A stretch of 64,000 nucleotides of DNA, taken from the NCBI RefSeq assembly GCF_014356525.2, contig NC_052518.1, forward strand, positions 4,196,162 through 4,260,161. Direction: 5' to 3'. A program made the position numbers and the translations under genes. This document shows positions 1 through 11,500 of the stretch, one piece after another. Below the pieces are notes generated by a model, which was not told where the DNA came from, did no database searches, and worked only from the letters and a program-made list of their open reading frames with translations. This DNA is from Nilaparvata lugens. Lineage: Eukaryota; Arthropoda; Insecta; Hemiptera; Delphacidae. The first letter of the stretch is position 1; each line of letters starts with the position of its first letter.

Positions 1-299
1 CTTATGCACTGTGGCGACTAAATGGCACCTAAAGACTGAACCATTGCTCGGTTGATACTGCAACTCAGTGGAGTGATGGGGAGAAAGTTTTGGAATGCAT
101 AGGTGACTCATTCACTGACACCACCCCATTCAATAGTTTTGTGCAGCAAAAAACTGACACTGTTGTACTTTTTACAACAGCGCGTCTGCCGGAAGGTTAA
201 ACGTAGTGTTAGCATATGGCCCTAAATCAATTCTTTTCCACCACTATCGATTTGAACTTTGAATTAAAAACACTTTCGAATAGGAAACACTTGGAGCCA

Positions 300-418
300 G
301 ACCATATTAATCGGTTTTTCAGGCGTTTTTAGAGTCGGCAGGGGAGTAATCTCTCCGATTGGCGCCTGGAAAAACGGCTAGTCCATTGTTGCCGCCTGGA
401 AAAACGCTTAATATGGAC
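300..418. repeat. Short imperfect hairpin element
   Basis: A 26-bp arm at 300-325 is repeated inverted at 393-418; a further partial copy of the GCCTGGAAAAACG motif sits at 363-377. Inside the last intron seen of PPIP5K. Probably a small MITE; its ends are not defined by a target duplication. Confidence 0.5.
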
Positions 419-511
419 TAGCCCTTACGTTTAGACCTGTTATTGGTCATCTTTAAACTCAAATATTTCTGAAGTATATTCTGAAATATTTTCATTTGTT
501 TCAGTTTAGAA

Positions 512-850
512 ATGCCCCCTCTCTTGACTGTGGAAGAAAGAGCCAAAATAGCAGCTCGTTATGAGGTCTGGGGATCTGTGGTGCGAGTACAAAGGTGGTG
601 GAGGGCTGAGCGAGGGATCCATGTAACAATGGATGCAAAAACTGTTAAAAATTGCTATTCCAAATTACTAACAACAGGGAGTGTCGCAGATGCAAGACGA
701 TCAGGAAAACCATCAACGTCAAGGACAGCAGAGAATGTTGACAGAGTTCGTGAAATGTTCATGAGGAGCCCTAAGAAATCGCTGCATCAAGGATCTCGTG
801 AAAGTGGTCTTTCACGTTACTCTGTTGCAACGATCTTAAGAAAGATCTCA
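512..850 (+). pseudogene. Mariner/Tc1-like transposase, N-terminal helix-turn-helix fragment
   Basis: The reading frame has the DNA-binding end of a family of insect IS630-Tc1/mariner-type transposases: VEERAKIAARYEVWGSVVRV, then ARRSGKPSTSRTAENVDRVR and RESGLSRYSVATIL. It covers about 112 residues, against about 340 for a complete transposase; the DDE catalytic part is absent. After about 850 the frame runs into an inverted copy of itself and stops at 910, so no working enzyme is made. Known family resemblance is from memory; the truncation is seen directly. Confidence 0.75.
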
Positions 851-1054
851 GTTTTAAACCATGGAAGCCACGAGATTCTTGATGCAGTGATTTCTTATGG
901 CTCATCATGAACATTTCACGAACTCTGTCAACATTCTCTGCTGTCCTTGACGTTGATGGTTTTCCTGATCGTCTTGCATCTGCGACACTCCCTATTGTTA
1001 GTAATTTGGAATAGCAATTTTCAACAGTTTTTGCATCCAGTGTTGCATGTATCC
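616..1054. repeat. Inverted duplication of the transposase fragment (about 185-bp arms)
   Basis: Bases 616-803 reappear as reverse complement at 872-1054, separated by a loop of about 68 bp. The arms differ at scattered positions only. Both arms derive from transposase coding sequence, so this is a rearranged gene fragment and not a normal terminal repeat. Confidence 0.8.
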
Positions 1055-3424
1055 TTAGTTGAAATTTATTATTTATTTCACAACTCTCATAGATTTCATT
1101 TCAATTGTGAGATAAATGAAGCTAAGTTTCTTCTATATTAAGTTTCTGGTTTCTAAATACTGGGTTCCCAATATCAATGAATGTATTGTGGAAGAGAATA
1201 TACAGTCATTGATGATAAATCATTTTCTATTAAGATGGATATAACATGTTAGGCCGTTTTTGTTTTGTCTGGTGTTGTTTATTGAATTACTAGTGACCTT
1301 TGTACGATAAATATCTAGGAATTAAAAATGTTCATATTATATTTTCACAAGGAGTATTACAATTGGAATTTGTTGAGAATTTCAAGTTTCATTTTATTCC
1401 CTGTACTGATTATTCAATCTATGCTTGCCTGCAAGCTCTAATATGTGCTCTATGCTTTACCATGAATTTCTAGTACACTATGAGAGACTATCTATTTTTT
1501 AAATTTCATTTTTGTATAGGTTTCAGTCAATATTTTTAACATGTTAGATACGATTTGATATCAATATGATTTGATTGGAAATTACTACAGACTGTCTTGA
1601 ACAGGGCTTTCTGCCTCATGAGATAAATGGACAAAAGAAACATGCGATTGGTTATTGAAAAAAAAAACATTTTGAATAACAAAGATTGAAGAGGTAATTT
1701 TCAGGATTTATTTTGTAAGATAACTCAAACTCAATGTCTACCCCCAATTAATAGATTGGTAAAAATGAGAATATTAGTATTAAGATGTATGTTAGTGATT
1801 TTTTATAGTTTAATTTGAACATAAAAGTGCTTTAAATCGAAAAAATCTCAATATTTCATTATTCAGTTTTGATAGAGTGCAACATTTTTAAGGATTTGTG
1901 AACATTTTAGAACCAGTCCAATTACAAACAATAGAATTAAGAGAGAATTGAAAAATATAAGATAATATTTATATTTATATGTACAGCATTTTTTAAAATA
2001 ATAAGTTCTGCACTATTTGATATCGGCAAGATTACGTTATCAAGAAATTTATTTTATTCATTTTTCTAAGTTCATGAAGACATTAATGAAAATGACTCTT
2101 GCTTTCTAACAGGCAATGCTAATAAATCTATGTTAAATTGAAGCATATGAAGCATTGGTATTGAATTTTTTGGACAAAATTTACATATATAAGCTCATTC
2201 CGTAATATAGGTGCAGATATAAATATAAATAAAAAATATTCAGCTCTTGTTCATAAAAAACTTCAGATTCGATTTTGTTCCAGAAAGCTGAGGAGCTAGA
2301 GATGTTCTCCATGGAATCTTAATAAAAAACTAAGGCTGTACAAATATTTATTCAATCAGTTTTATTTAAAGAATCAGTTACATCTAACTGAATCAAAATA
2401 ATTTCATCATTGCAAATACTTGGCTCGAGACATGCAATGGTTTAGCAATATATAAAAAATGTAAGTTTATTTATATTCAAGTTACCATGCTATCAGTGAA
2501 TTTATTAAAGCTTCAAACGACGTGGTTCTAGAGAAGTGTGATAGGTAATGCACTCTAAGAATGTTACGACCAAGTATAACAAATAAAAAATATCAATATT
2601 GAGTGATTAAAGATAAAAAGACTTCAAACAGTGAATATTCGGATAGTTTGTCAAGTTTTTATCAGTCTATTCCAATATTTGCTGCATTTATTTTTACCAT
2701 ATTAGGTGAACCTGACCTGAGAATCAACATAAATGATAAGAGCAACAACAATAATTCCTTGAGATTTTAAGTTTAAGAATTTAAAATAGATGCTTTAGTA
2801 TCAAATAATTTGGTATCTTCAAGATTCAAGAGGTGTTAATATCAAATGTGTTAATAACAGAGGGTGTAGTATCCTTGATATACTTGGATTTGAGAGGTTT
2901 AGTATAGGATAGACATTGATTTCAGATTAACACAAGTTATGAATGGTTTAATCTCATCTCTAAAAAATGGGTAAGTCTCAAACATGAGGTTAGAGGTAAT
3001 GTTATCTCTACACTACCACCGTGCCGTTTTAATTTCTTTTTAGATGTACGAGATTCCTATTTTAGTAGAAAATATATCCTCTAAGGATTAAGAAAATTTA
3101 TTTCTCAAGTGGGAGTAGAGCTTGGGATCTTAACCACATCAGTACATGGAAAATGTATTTATTAAAACAGGTGTTCTATAAAACTTGATATACCAGCTTG
3201 CATGTCAATTTTTGTGATTTATAGTCCTAAATGTGTAGTCTTAGTATGGGCGAATAGCTCAGAATCTCTTTATGGTTTTTCTTCCTTGAGTTCAAGAACA
3301 GTTTGAACATTATTGGGAAACGTGGAGGCATTAAGTTTACTGTCTAAAAAAAGCCCAAATTTTCATAGACGCTGTAGCATTGTTTTCAACTATTACAGAG
3401 GAAGTAACAAATTGCAAAAACTAC
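1055..3424. other. AT-rich intron DNA without recognisable features
   Basis: No coding similarity, tandem array or long inverted repeat was recognised here. It belongs to the PPIP5K intron downstream of exon 12. Confidence 0.5.
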
Positions 3425-3545
3425 TATTTTTACTTTCTTTGCCCTATTACCATAGGTAAGGGAAATATTGCTTTCCAAAAAATATCAAAGTACCCTAATT
3501 TCAAGGTTTCTATAAGTTTCAAGGTCCCCTGAGTCCAAAAGCATG
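3425..3545 (+). repeat. End fragment of the 166-bp-repeat-bearing element
   Basis: Matches 22595-22715 closely, with the motifs GCCCTATTACCATAGGTAAG and AAGGTCCCCTGAGTCCAAAA. Only the end portion is present; the GT-rich part and the 166-bp tandem units are missing. Confidence 0.7.
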
Positions 3546-3905
3546 ATTTCTACTGTTTGTAAAACATTTGCTATTCTTATTTGTTGAAAATAATTGTTTC
3601 CTTGTGTGATTGTTATACTTGAAATATTTAAAATTGACAGTCCCACCTAAAATCATAGACAACTTCTAATTTTCTAGTTGAGAAAAGGCAATGTTCTTTG
3701 CTTATACTTCTTAAGGTCCAATTCTTAAGGGAAGACTGTAGCCGCGCTGTATTAACTGCTATAGTCGCTAATCAATTTTCATAATTAAGATTTTGTTAAT
3801 TATTACAATTGATCTGATAACGTTGGTGATCTAGAAAAGGGATAGCGATATTTGTCGAAAGATATCAACACCGATGTTAATCAAATACTGCCTTTATAAC
3901 GTGGA

Positions 3906-4005
3906 CCTCACCTGATGGGTCCTACGTTGTCCTCACCTGATGGGTCCTACGTTGTCCTCACCTGATGGGTCCTACGTTGTCCTCACCTGATGGGTCCTAC
4001 GTTGT
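3906..4005 (+). repeat. Four perfect 25-bp tandem repeats
   Basis: Exactly four identical units of 25 bp beginning CCTCACCTGATGGGTCC. The unit is a piece of the MITE end (GGACCTCA) plus adjoining sequence, so the array arose by slippage inside the MITE. Identity of all units suggests a recent expansion. Confidence 0.9.
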
Positions 4006-4236
4006 CGAATGATGGACATTTCTACATTAAGCCGCGTCCACACCATGTCGATCGACTCTGTCGACCCGGTCTATCGATAAAGTCGCTCGACACCTTCGAC
4101 TGTGTCAACTCGACAAAATTGCCTCAGTACATGTGGACGAGTCGACCGACAACCATCATAAATTTTCATACATAATCGAGTGTTTTATATTTAATCGAGT
4201 GTTTTATTTTAAATATAAATCGAGTTTTTATATAAA

Positions 4237-4419
4237 ATGAGTGATGATGAAGATGCTGGAGCAGCGGCTTCTGCTGCAATTCTTATTGCCATCTTGGGAA
4301 GCCAAAAAGATAGTCGCTCGCGGAGATTTTGGGTACGGCCTAGCCTTGTTCGAGGCAGAAAAAAGTATAGTACGGAGGAATTTATGGAAGATTTATTTCT
4401 TATTGCCCTTGCAAATTAA
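4237..4419 (+). pseudogene. Harbinger (HARBI1-like) transposase, N-terminal 60 residues
   Basis: Starts MSDDEDAGAAASAAIL and continues FWVRPSLVRGRKKYSTEEFM, typical of the N-terminus of insect Harbinger transposases of about 350-400 residues. It is cut at about residue 52 by the internal deletion junction near 4390 and ends at a chance stop. The DDE nuclease domain is gone. Confidence 0.75.
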
Positions 4420-4609
4420 CTTTGCAAATTTCTAATTTTCTTTTCCACCTCCACTTTTTCAATGCCAAATGACACCGCAATTTCCACCAAACCATCATGC
4501 CGTTTGTTTCTGTTTTTATAGTCAACATCACTTGAATCCCATAAGTAAGAACGATCACGGTACATTTCAATAAAATTCGACGTTTGGGTATCACTCCAAT
4601 TCATTTTCA
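4416..4609 (-). pseudogene. Harbinger-associated MADF (Myb/SANT-like) DNA-binding protein fragment
   Basis: The minus-strand frame reads MNWSDTQTSNFIEMYRDRSY, then SSDVDYKNRNKRHDGLVEIA and EKKIRNLQS, a MADF domain. In PIF/Harbinger elements this second protein partners the transposase. Its coding end meets the transposase fragment tail to tail at the deletion point. Only the N-terminal domain remains. Confidence 0.75.
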
Positions 4610-5207
4610 ATAAAAATTTAAGCACTTGAACAACAGTATAGCACTATTCTATTTTTTAAAACGGCAGTGACAAGATCGACACGTCCACACTGGTGCCTTC
4701 GACTCGACTGTCTTTGATCCGGACCGACCTGATTCGGGTTGCGTTCGACTAGACTCGACAGCGCTCAACAATGTCTAGCGACACGTCCAGACTTGTTCGA
4801 CATTGTCGATCGGTGTCGATCGACATAGTGTGGACGCGGCTTTATATTTCTACGATGAAAAACTGATCTTGAAACGTTGCGGAGCTAGAAAAGGATAGGG
4901 CTATCTGCTTTGTGGAATGATAGACAAGGATAGCAACACCAATGTTAATCAAATACTGCCATCATAACGTGGACCTTACAATAGAGGCAGAGAACCGTGA
5001 GAATGCCTGCTGTCATGAAAAATTCTCTGGAAGGGTAGCGCTATCTGCCTTGTCGAATCAAAGACAAGGAATAACAACACCAATTTTAGTCAAATATAAC
5101 GTGGACCTCATTACAGTCCTGATGAGTCATACGTTGTCGAATGATAGACAAGGATAGAAACACCAGATTGTAAATCAAATGTTCCATTATAGTATGTTGC
5201 CATTATA

Positions 5208-5254
5208 CCTAACCTAACCTAACCTAACCTAACCTAACCTAACCTAACCTAACT
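5208..5254. repeat. Interstitial (CCTAA)n telomere-type tract
   Basis: About 9.4 perfect units of CCTAA, the complement of the canonical insect telomere repeat TTAGG. It directly adjoins the end of a MITE fragment, inside an intron, so it is interstitial. Confidence 0.95.
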
Positions 5255-5452
5255 ATAATACCTGGCCCGCTACCTCCCCAACACCTATAAAAAGCTGCAA
5301 GTGAAGAATTGAAGAAATTGCTACTAGGTATTTGAGAAAAATGTTAGTGAAAGGTTTTACCATCTACCGCCCATCTGCAGAAGCATTGCAAGCATGTGAG
5401 CAATGCATGCCGATAATGATATAAATCTAGTACGAACCGCCAGCGTGTCTAC

Positions 5453-5575
5453 CTTGTCCCCCTGGATACATGCACCGGAAAATCTTGCCCAGTTCCTCGG
5501 CTTGGATTCGTCCGGCCGGCGTCAGCTCTCCTCCCCATTTCAAGATCAACACCAGGGAGGGCTCCTTCGGTGTGT
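5453..5575 (-). CDS. PPIP5K: PPIP5K exon 12, residues 507-548 (last exon in the window)
   Basis: Encodes [20 protein letters not shown] and [20 protein letters not shown]. Acceptor GATTCAG at 5576-5580, donor AAG|GTAGAC at 5447-5452. The following codons (histidine-phosphatase catalytic half) are not found down to position 1, so the next intron exceeds 5.4 kb. Confidence 0.93.
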
Positions 5576-8500
5576 CTGAATCACAACAAACTGTTCTGGT
5601 AAGCAACAAATCTGGACAGATGGTGTAATGTGCTATCTACTTGTAATCTAGCATTTATTATTTATCAAAATTCAAAATTCTTTATTAGCAATTTCATATT
5701 CTTACATAACATTTACAGTATGTCGAGAATTTCTGCTTTGTCAATATACAAATTACAATCAACATAACCAACCAATTACAGTCAATAAATGAGTTAATCA
5801 CAAATAAAAGTAAAAAAAATTTAACTAAAACACACTGGAGGCCTTAAAAAAGTTGATTAACAACTCAGGTAGGGCTACTTGTTGAATCCAACTAACATTG
5901 AATTAAGTACCTTGTATTAATGGGTTGGATCTCAGGAAGAGAAGCTGTCAATAGTCATCTAGAAACTCTCGGACTGAATGAAATGTTTTATGTGTCAAAT
6001 AGGTCAAAACTTTTGCTTTGAATTTAGATACATTGATAGATACAATATAATTCTCATTTATGAATGATTGGGGAAGGAACAACAGGCTTAAAGCCCAAAA
6101 CTGTTCATTTCCCAAATTTGGATATAAATTGTCCAAAAATTTAGAATAGAATAATGGAATGACATTTTTATATGACGACGTAGTAAAGATTGGACAGTAA
6201 TGTCCACTCTACCACAAGAATTTGTGATGGTAAATTGCTGTAATATTATACAGAATGGCTCACAAAATAAACAGCTAAAGACCATTCTACAATAAATTTG
6301 CAACATAAATTGTCCAGTGAAATTTTCTTATATCGACCTTAGTTTTCGAGATACTAGATAGATTTTTCTATATTTTTGAAAAACGTCAATAACTAGAAAA
6401 CTGTCAGTGAAAACCCAATTCTAAGGCTATGGTTGAAAAGAGGAAGAAATTTCCGATACAATTCATATAATTTGTTCCTTTGACGTTTTGAAATTTTTAT
6501 GAGCACCTCAAGTTGGAAAAAGAACATTTGTTAAAAGTATTAAGGTCCTTGAATCTGTTTCAGAAAAATGGTCAAGTCAAGTTATAAGGAACAGCTGACT
6601 TGAAGATGACCTCACATTGTATAAGCACTATTCATTTTACAGCAATGATATACTAGTGTATGGTCTTCCTATTCCAGGATATCAGGACATTCAATTTTGA
6701 GAAAAAATGTTCCTATCTTCGTGCACAGAATAATATCTTTTTCAACTTCTAAAGCCAGTAACATACAAATCGATTTTTGGAAGTTCGATTTTTTGCCGTC
6801 CTTATGAATACTGTCAGATTAAACGGAACTTGACAAACATCATCTGTTTAATCTAATAGAATTTATAAGGACGGAAAAAATCGTACGTGCAAAAATCGAT
6901 TTGTCTGTATCTAGCCTAAAGCTAAGAATAAATATTTCTAAACATTTCAAGATTATTTGTACTTCAACATCTTACAAAAGTTTGTAACATTGTGATTGAG
7001 AAATAAAGAATCATTTAATTTGTGTGGTTTTAAATTCCAGTAATGCAAGATTTTCAAGTTTCCTGTGCATCGCAACGAATACATGTTGTATTGTGAATGA
7101 ACAAAATGCTAAGGAAATTTAGGGGTGTTGCAATACAGTGAAAAGCGCAACGTGTACTATGTACAGTGCGTTCATTATGTGACAAAGATATCATTTTATG
7201 TCAGAACAGTGACGTTTTATATTTATTGTGTGGCTACCGCAAGATAGAATCACTACCGTATTTATATATTATAAAAAACATGAAACGTCATTTAATGTGT
7301 ACTGGCTACAACAGGTCTGAAGTATTGTTTTGTGAACGATAATATAAGAATTGCTAACTGCAGAAGGGACACTTGTCCAAAATTTTCATTTTTATTTTTA
7401 TTAGCTGAAAGAAGTTTATATGAATAGATGTATCGTTTACTGTAGAGATGGAACTTCTACACAGTCAATAAAGCCTTAATAACAACATGTGATATTGACC
7501 ACTTACTGCAGATAGGGAACATGTCCTGGACATGTTACCTTTCTGCTGTAAATAGAAAAATTCTCCTATAGGTAGTGCTAGCGGTGCTAGCATAAATAAT
7601 GTTTAAATATCGGACAGATGATCTGCTTTATCCGAACCACTTGATGCACATTTGGGGGTCGCGACTGAGCCAAGTAATGGCTGATTCAAAATGGCGGATC
7701 CAGCGTTCATTAAAACGGTCATAGAATGGTTAAGATTCATGATAGAGACCTCTCGTAAACGCGAATCGAATCACAATAAACTATCCTTGCTTCAATAAAT
7801 TTCCACCTAAAACTTGATTTTAACCGACAAAAATGCGCTTTTTCAAAAACATTTCATTTTACAAGAGTATGTTTTCTGAATAACTACTTTCAATGACGAT
7901 TTTTGGATATAAAGTGTCAAACAAAAGTTCTTTGGAATGAAATTTAACATCTATTCCCGTTTGTTTAAAGTCTTAATCATCTCTTGTTTTGGAGTTATGA
8001 TTTTTTTCATGATTTCATTTTAGCCACTTAACCAAGTAACTATCATTTAAACTGAACTATAAGTCTGCGTGCTGATAAATTTCGTTTAAGAAATACCCCG
8101 TGGAATCTACAACTTCCTAAGGAACACAAGGACAAGCTACCCATAAATTTTCTAGAAATGAAAGACAAAAAAATGTCTAACGTACGTTTTGGATAAGATG
8201 GAATTTTGGAATGAAATTTTAAAGTTTCCAACAGAAAAAGGGAATGAAACTGAAGAGCATGTTCTAGTACCATACAAATAAATTCAGTTCTCATCTAATC
8301 ACGAATATTTATCCACTCACTTTTTTTCCAAGAAAAAAAAAACTTTTATTTTGAGTTTTTACTGTTTACTGCAAAAAGGTAACATGTCCAATTGATTTTT
8401 TTTAAACTTCTGTAGAATGAAATTTAGGTCAGTAATTACATAATATCATATACAAAATACTAAATATTTCTACTTGTTAGTTTTCCTGTAAAGTAGTTTT

Positions 8501-11500
8501 TTGCTTCTCCTGTGAAATTAGGAAAACTGGACATGTTCCCCTTCTGCAGTTAGTGATGCTTATTAAGCATGTGATAAAATATTGTTCAAGGAAGAACACT
8601 CGTTGCTGTTGGCAAAACGACATGCTTACATTATTGTACACAGAACAATACTGCAGACCTGATGAAACCTTTACAGAAAATGAATTTACAAAAATGTGTT
8701 TCATATACAGAGTGAGTCATATGTATGGGAACCATTCAATAAATTGGAGACTGTTGTAGATATAATACTGTAACTTTCAGGATAAATTATTGGTCGAATA
8801 CTCTACCTTTTGACGTACAACTGAATTTCAACCCGTCATAAGGGGGTGACTTAGGGGTTGTAACTCGAATATTTTAAATGTAAACACCTATTGTGTGGTA
8901 CCTACATCATTTTGAAGGCCTTCTCATGACGAGAAAGTTGACACCAATAAAAATGTTCTATGATACTTTTATCCAAAATGGCGGCTGATTAAAATTTATC
9001 AATTATTTCTTTAAAAACTCAAACTTCAATCAGCCGCCATTTCGGATACAAGTATCATAAAACATTTTTGTCGATGCCATTTTTCTTGTTTCAAAAAGGC
9101 CTTTAAAATGATATACCACACAATGGGTGTTTACATTTAAAATATTCGAGTTACAACCTCTAAGTCACCCCCTCATGAGGGGTTGAAATTCAGTTGTACG
9201 TCAAAAGGTAGAGTATTCGACCAATTACTTATCCTGGAAGTTACAGTATTATATCTACAGCAGTCTCCAATTTATTGAAGGGTTCCCATACATATATGAC
9301 TCACTCTGTATAAATAGTGATGCTATTTTGTTGTAGTCACAAACGAATGTTATAAAAACTCCAAATTTTACAGACATGTTTATTTGGATGTGTGCAACAT
9401 AATGGACATTGTATAATACATTTATAGATCTAGTGGGTGCCTCATAGAGAGTAAGCATGAAAGACAAAAAAATATATATACGAATGTATCATAGAAATAT
9501 GTTTCCAATACTATTTAAATATTCTATTACTTGCTCAAAAGATAACGGCCATTGACTTGCATGAGGTTGAAAAGCTTTGTAGTTTTCTGGCAATAATAAA
9601 TATTCCACACTACCAGGGGCGAGGCGTGACTTTTTGGCTCAGTCATCTCCAGGAACAATTCAGTTGAAAGTTTGAATGAAAGCTGCACCCCCTCTCCTAC
9701 TTTAAAGATAATGTTCCATTTTTGACGATTATTTATCGAGAAAGATGACATCTAGTATAAGATAAGCTTACTATTAAAAATCCTTGAGTTGAAAACTATA
9801 GAACTTGGCTAAATCTCAAGCTCAGAAACTGGCCCTCAAATTAATTTAAAAAATTGAAATGAAATTCTTTATTCTATATTGATTCATACAACAAGTACAT
9901 CATCAAAAATGACAGGGAGAGAAAAATAAGGAAACCTTGTGCTATTCCTCTCCCAAATTTAGAAAAGGTTACACATAGTCCGAAATAGGTTAATTCTTTA
10001 GTTGTTTACTTCACTAAATTTTCAGTTCTTAATATTTTCACGGAGTAGATTTTTGAATTTAGATGCTTCAAAACCAAACATAGAAGAAATAATAATAATT
10101 ATTATCAATAACAAATTGCAAACAAAATAATTATCGTATGGTTTGCAACACTGGTGCGGAACAGTGGAATCGCAGAAAATAGCGATGTCTTTGACCGTTT
10201 ACTCCACCATGGTTTATGGGGAGAGGGAGAGTGATGATGCAGAAGAGAGGTGGTAATCAATGCTAAGTAGCATTACTGGAATCGCATATTTTTGAGAATC
10301 ACATTGAACGGATGGAACTGATGATGCAGTAGTCTACTTAATTCGAGCTTGGCGCGCTCGCAAAAAAATGTTTCTCTGTTGTTTATTTTAAATATTTACA
10401 ATTAAATAATATACACATTACATATAAATTTCTGTCCAGTAATCGGCGAATCCAGAGATGACCGGACGCCTCGCCTCTGCACACTACAGTAAACTACTGT
10501 GATGTTTAAACTCTGTATAAATACAATGACATTATACAGAATTTATTAGATTTGTTAATACAGTTCAATCACTTCAATCACAGTGCTAGACATATATATA
10601 TAGTGTGATGAAAGTACTAAATCTAAATAGTGAATATAAGTAATAATGGAATCTATACTAAAGTGAATGAAACCAATCCGTACTATTATCTTTACCATCG
10701 TCACTACTAGACCCACGAGGCCGTCCTTTTGGTTGGTACTTCATCTGAACTTTACGGTTGATTCCTGAGAAGTGTCCATACCTGAATCAAAACAAACCAT
10801 ACAAATCAAGATAAAAATGCCTTCATTCAATGAACACATTTTGAGCTTTGAAGCTGAGCTCCATTTAAACCTCAGTACAATCCTTTGCATGTAACTATAG
10901 AGCTTAATATCTCAAGTGTCTTCCAAATATCCAAATAATTGTGTTGAGTTGATTGAAAGTTCAATCCATGAGATTCAGAGGATAAATTCTTCACGGTAAT
11001 GTTGATTGAATAAAACAAAAATCAGAATTCAATTACCAGAAAATGACCAAAAATAACTCAACTAAAAGTTATTTTTGGTAATTTTTAGTAAACTGAATAA
11101 CTTTCTCAGAAATTTATATCTTCAGAAAATTTTTGTTTTATTTGATCAAAATTACCATGAAGAATTCATCCTCTAAATTTCTTGGGTTTATCTCTTACCG
11201 AATTTGAAATGTTCTGTCCCAAAAATTTAAACTTTAGGCGCTCATATCTCAAAAAGTAACGATCGGGAGAAAATGTTCTCCTGAGACAACTTTTCCATTC
11301 TTATAGCTTGATGATATACATATCGAAAAACTATGAAAAATATCACCAGTAGAAAGTTTATTTTTAGCCTTTGCACGGCCTTAAAACACAAAGACTAAAC
11401 TACAACAGAGTAAATATAATTTCATTCTATTGTATGTACTGAATGATATGTATTATTAAATCTATACCATTAATTTATATTTCAACAGCTTGTTACTGAT

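Larger units (their letters stand above)
4030..4841 (+). mobile_element. Deleted PIF/Harbinger transposon with TTA target duplication
   Basis: Terminal inverted repeats of about 27 bp begin AGCCGCGTCCACAC and end ATGTCGATCGAC, with one mismatch. TTA flanks both ends (4027-4029 and 4842-4844), the TWA-type duplication known for PIF/Harbinger. Inside are remnants of both genes of this superfamily, transposase N-terminus on plus and a MADF/Myb-like protein on minus, in convergent order. At 812 bp it is far shorter than an autonomous element (about 3 kb), so it is non-autonomous. Confidence 0.85.
3838..5200. mobile_element. Cluster of mariner-like MITE fragments, split by a Harbinger element
   Basis: Three partial copies (3838-4026, 4860-4990, 5026-5200) share AGCTAGAAAAGGATAG, the ATTCGACAAAG-type block, AATGTTAATCAAATACTGCC and the end ATAACGTGGACCTCAC seen in the complete MITE at 62587-62800. 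The first is separated from the second by the Harbinger insertion at 4030-4841. Confidence 0.7.

Noticed and set aside
3906..4005. A CRISPR-like array
   Set aside because: Units of 25 bp are contiguous without spacers, and the context is a eukaryotic intron.
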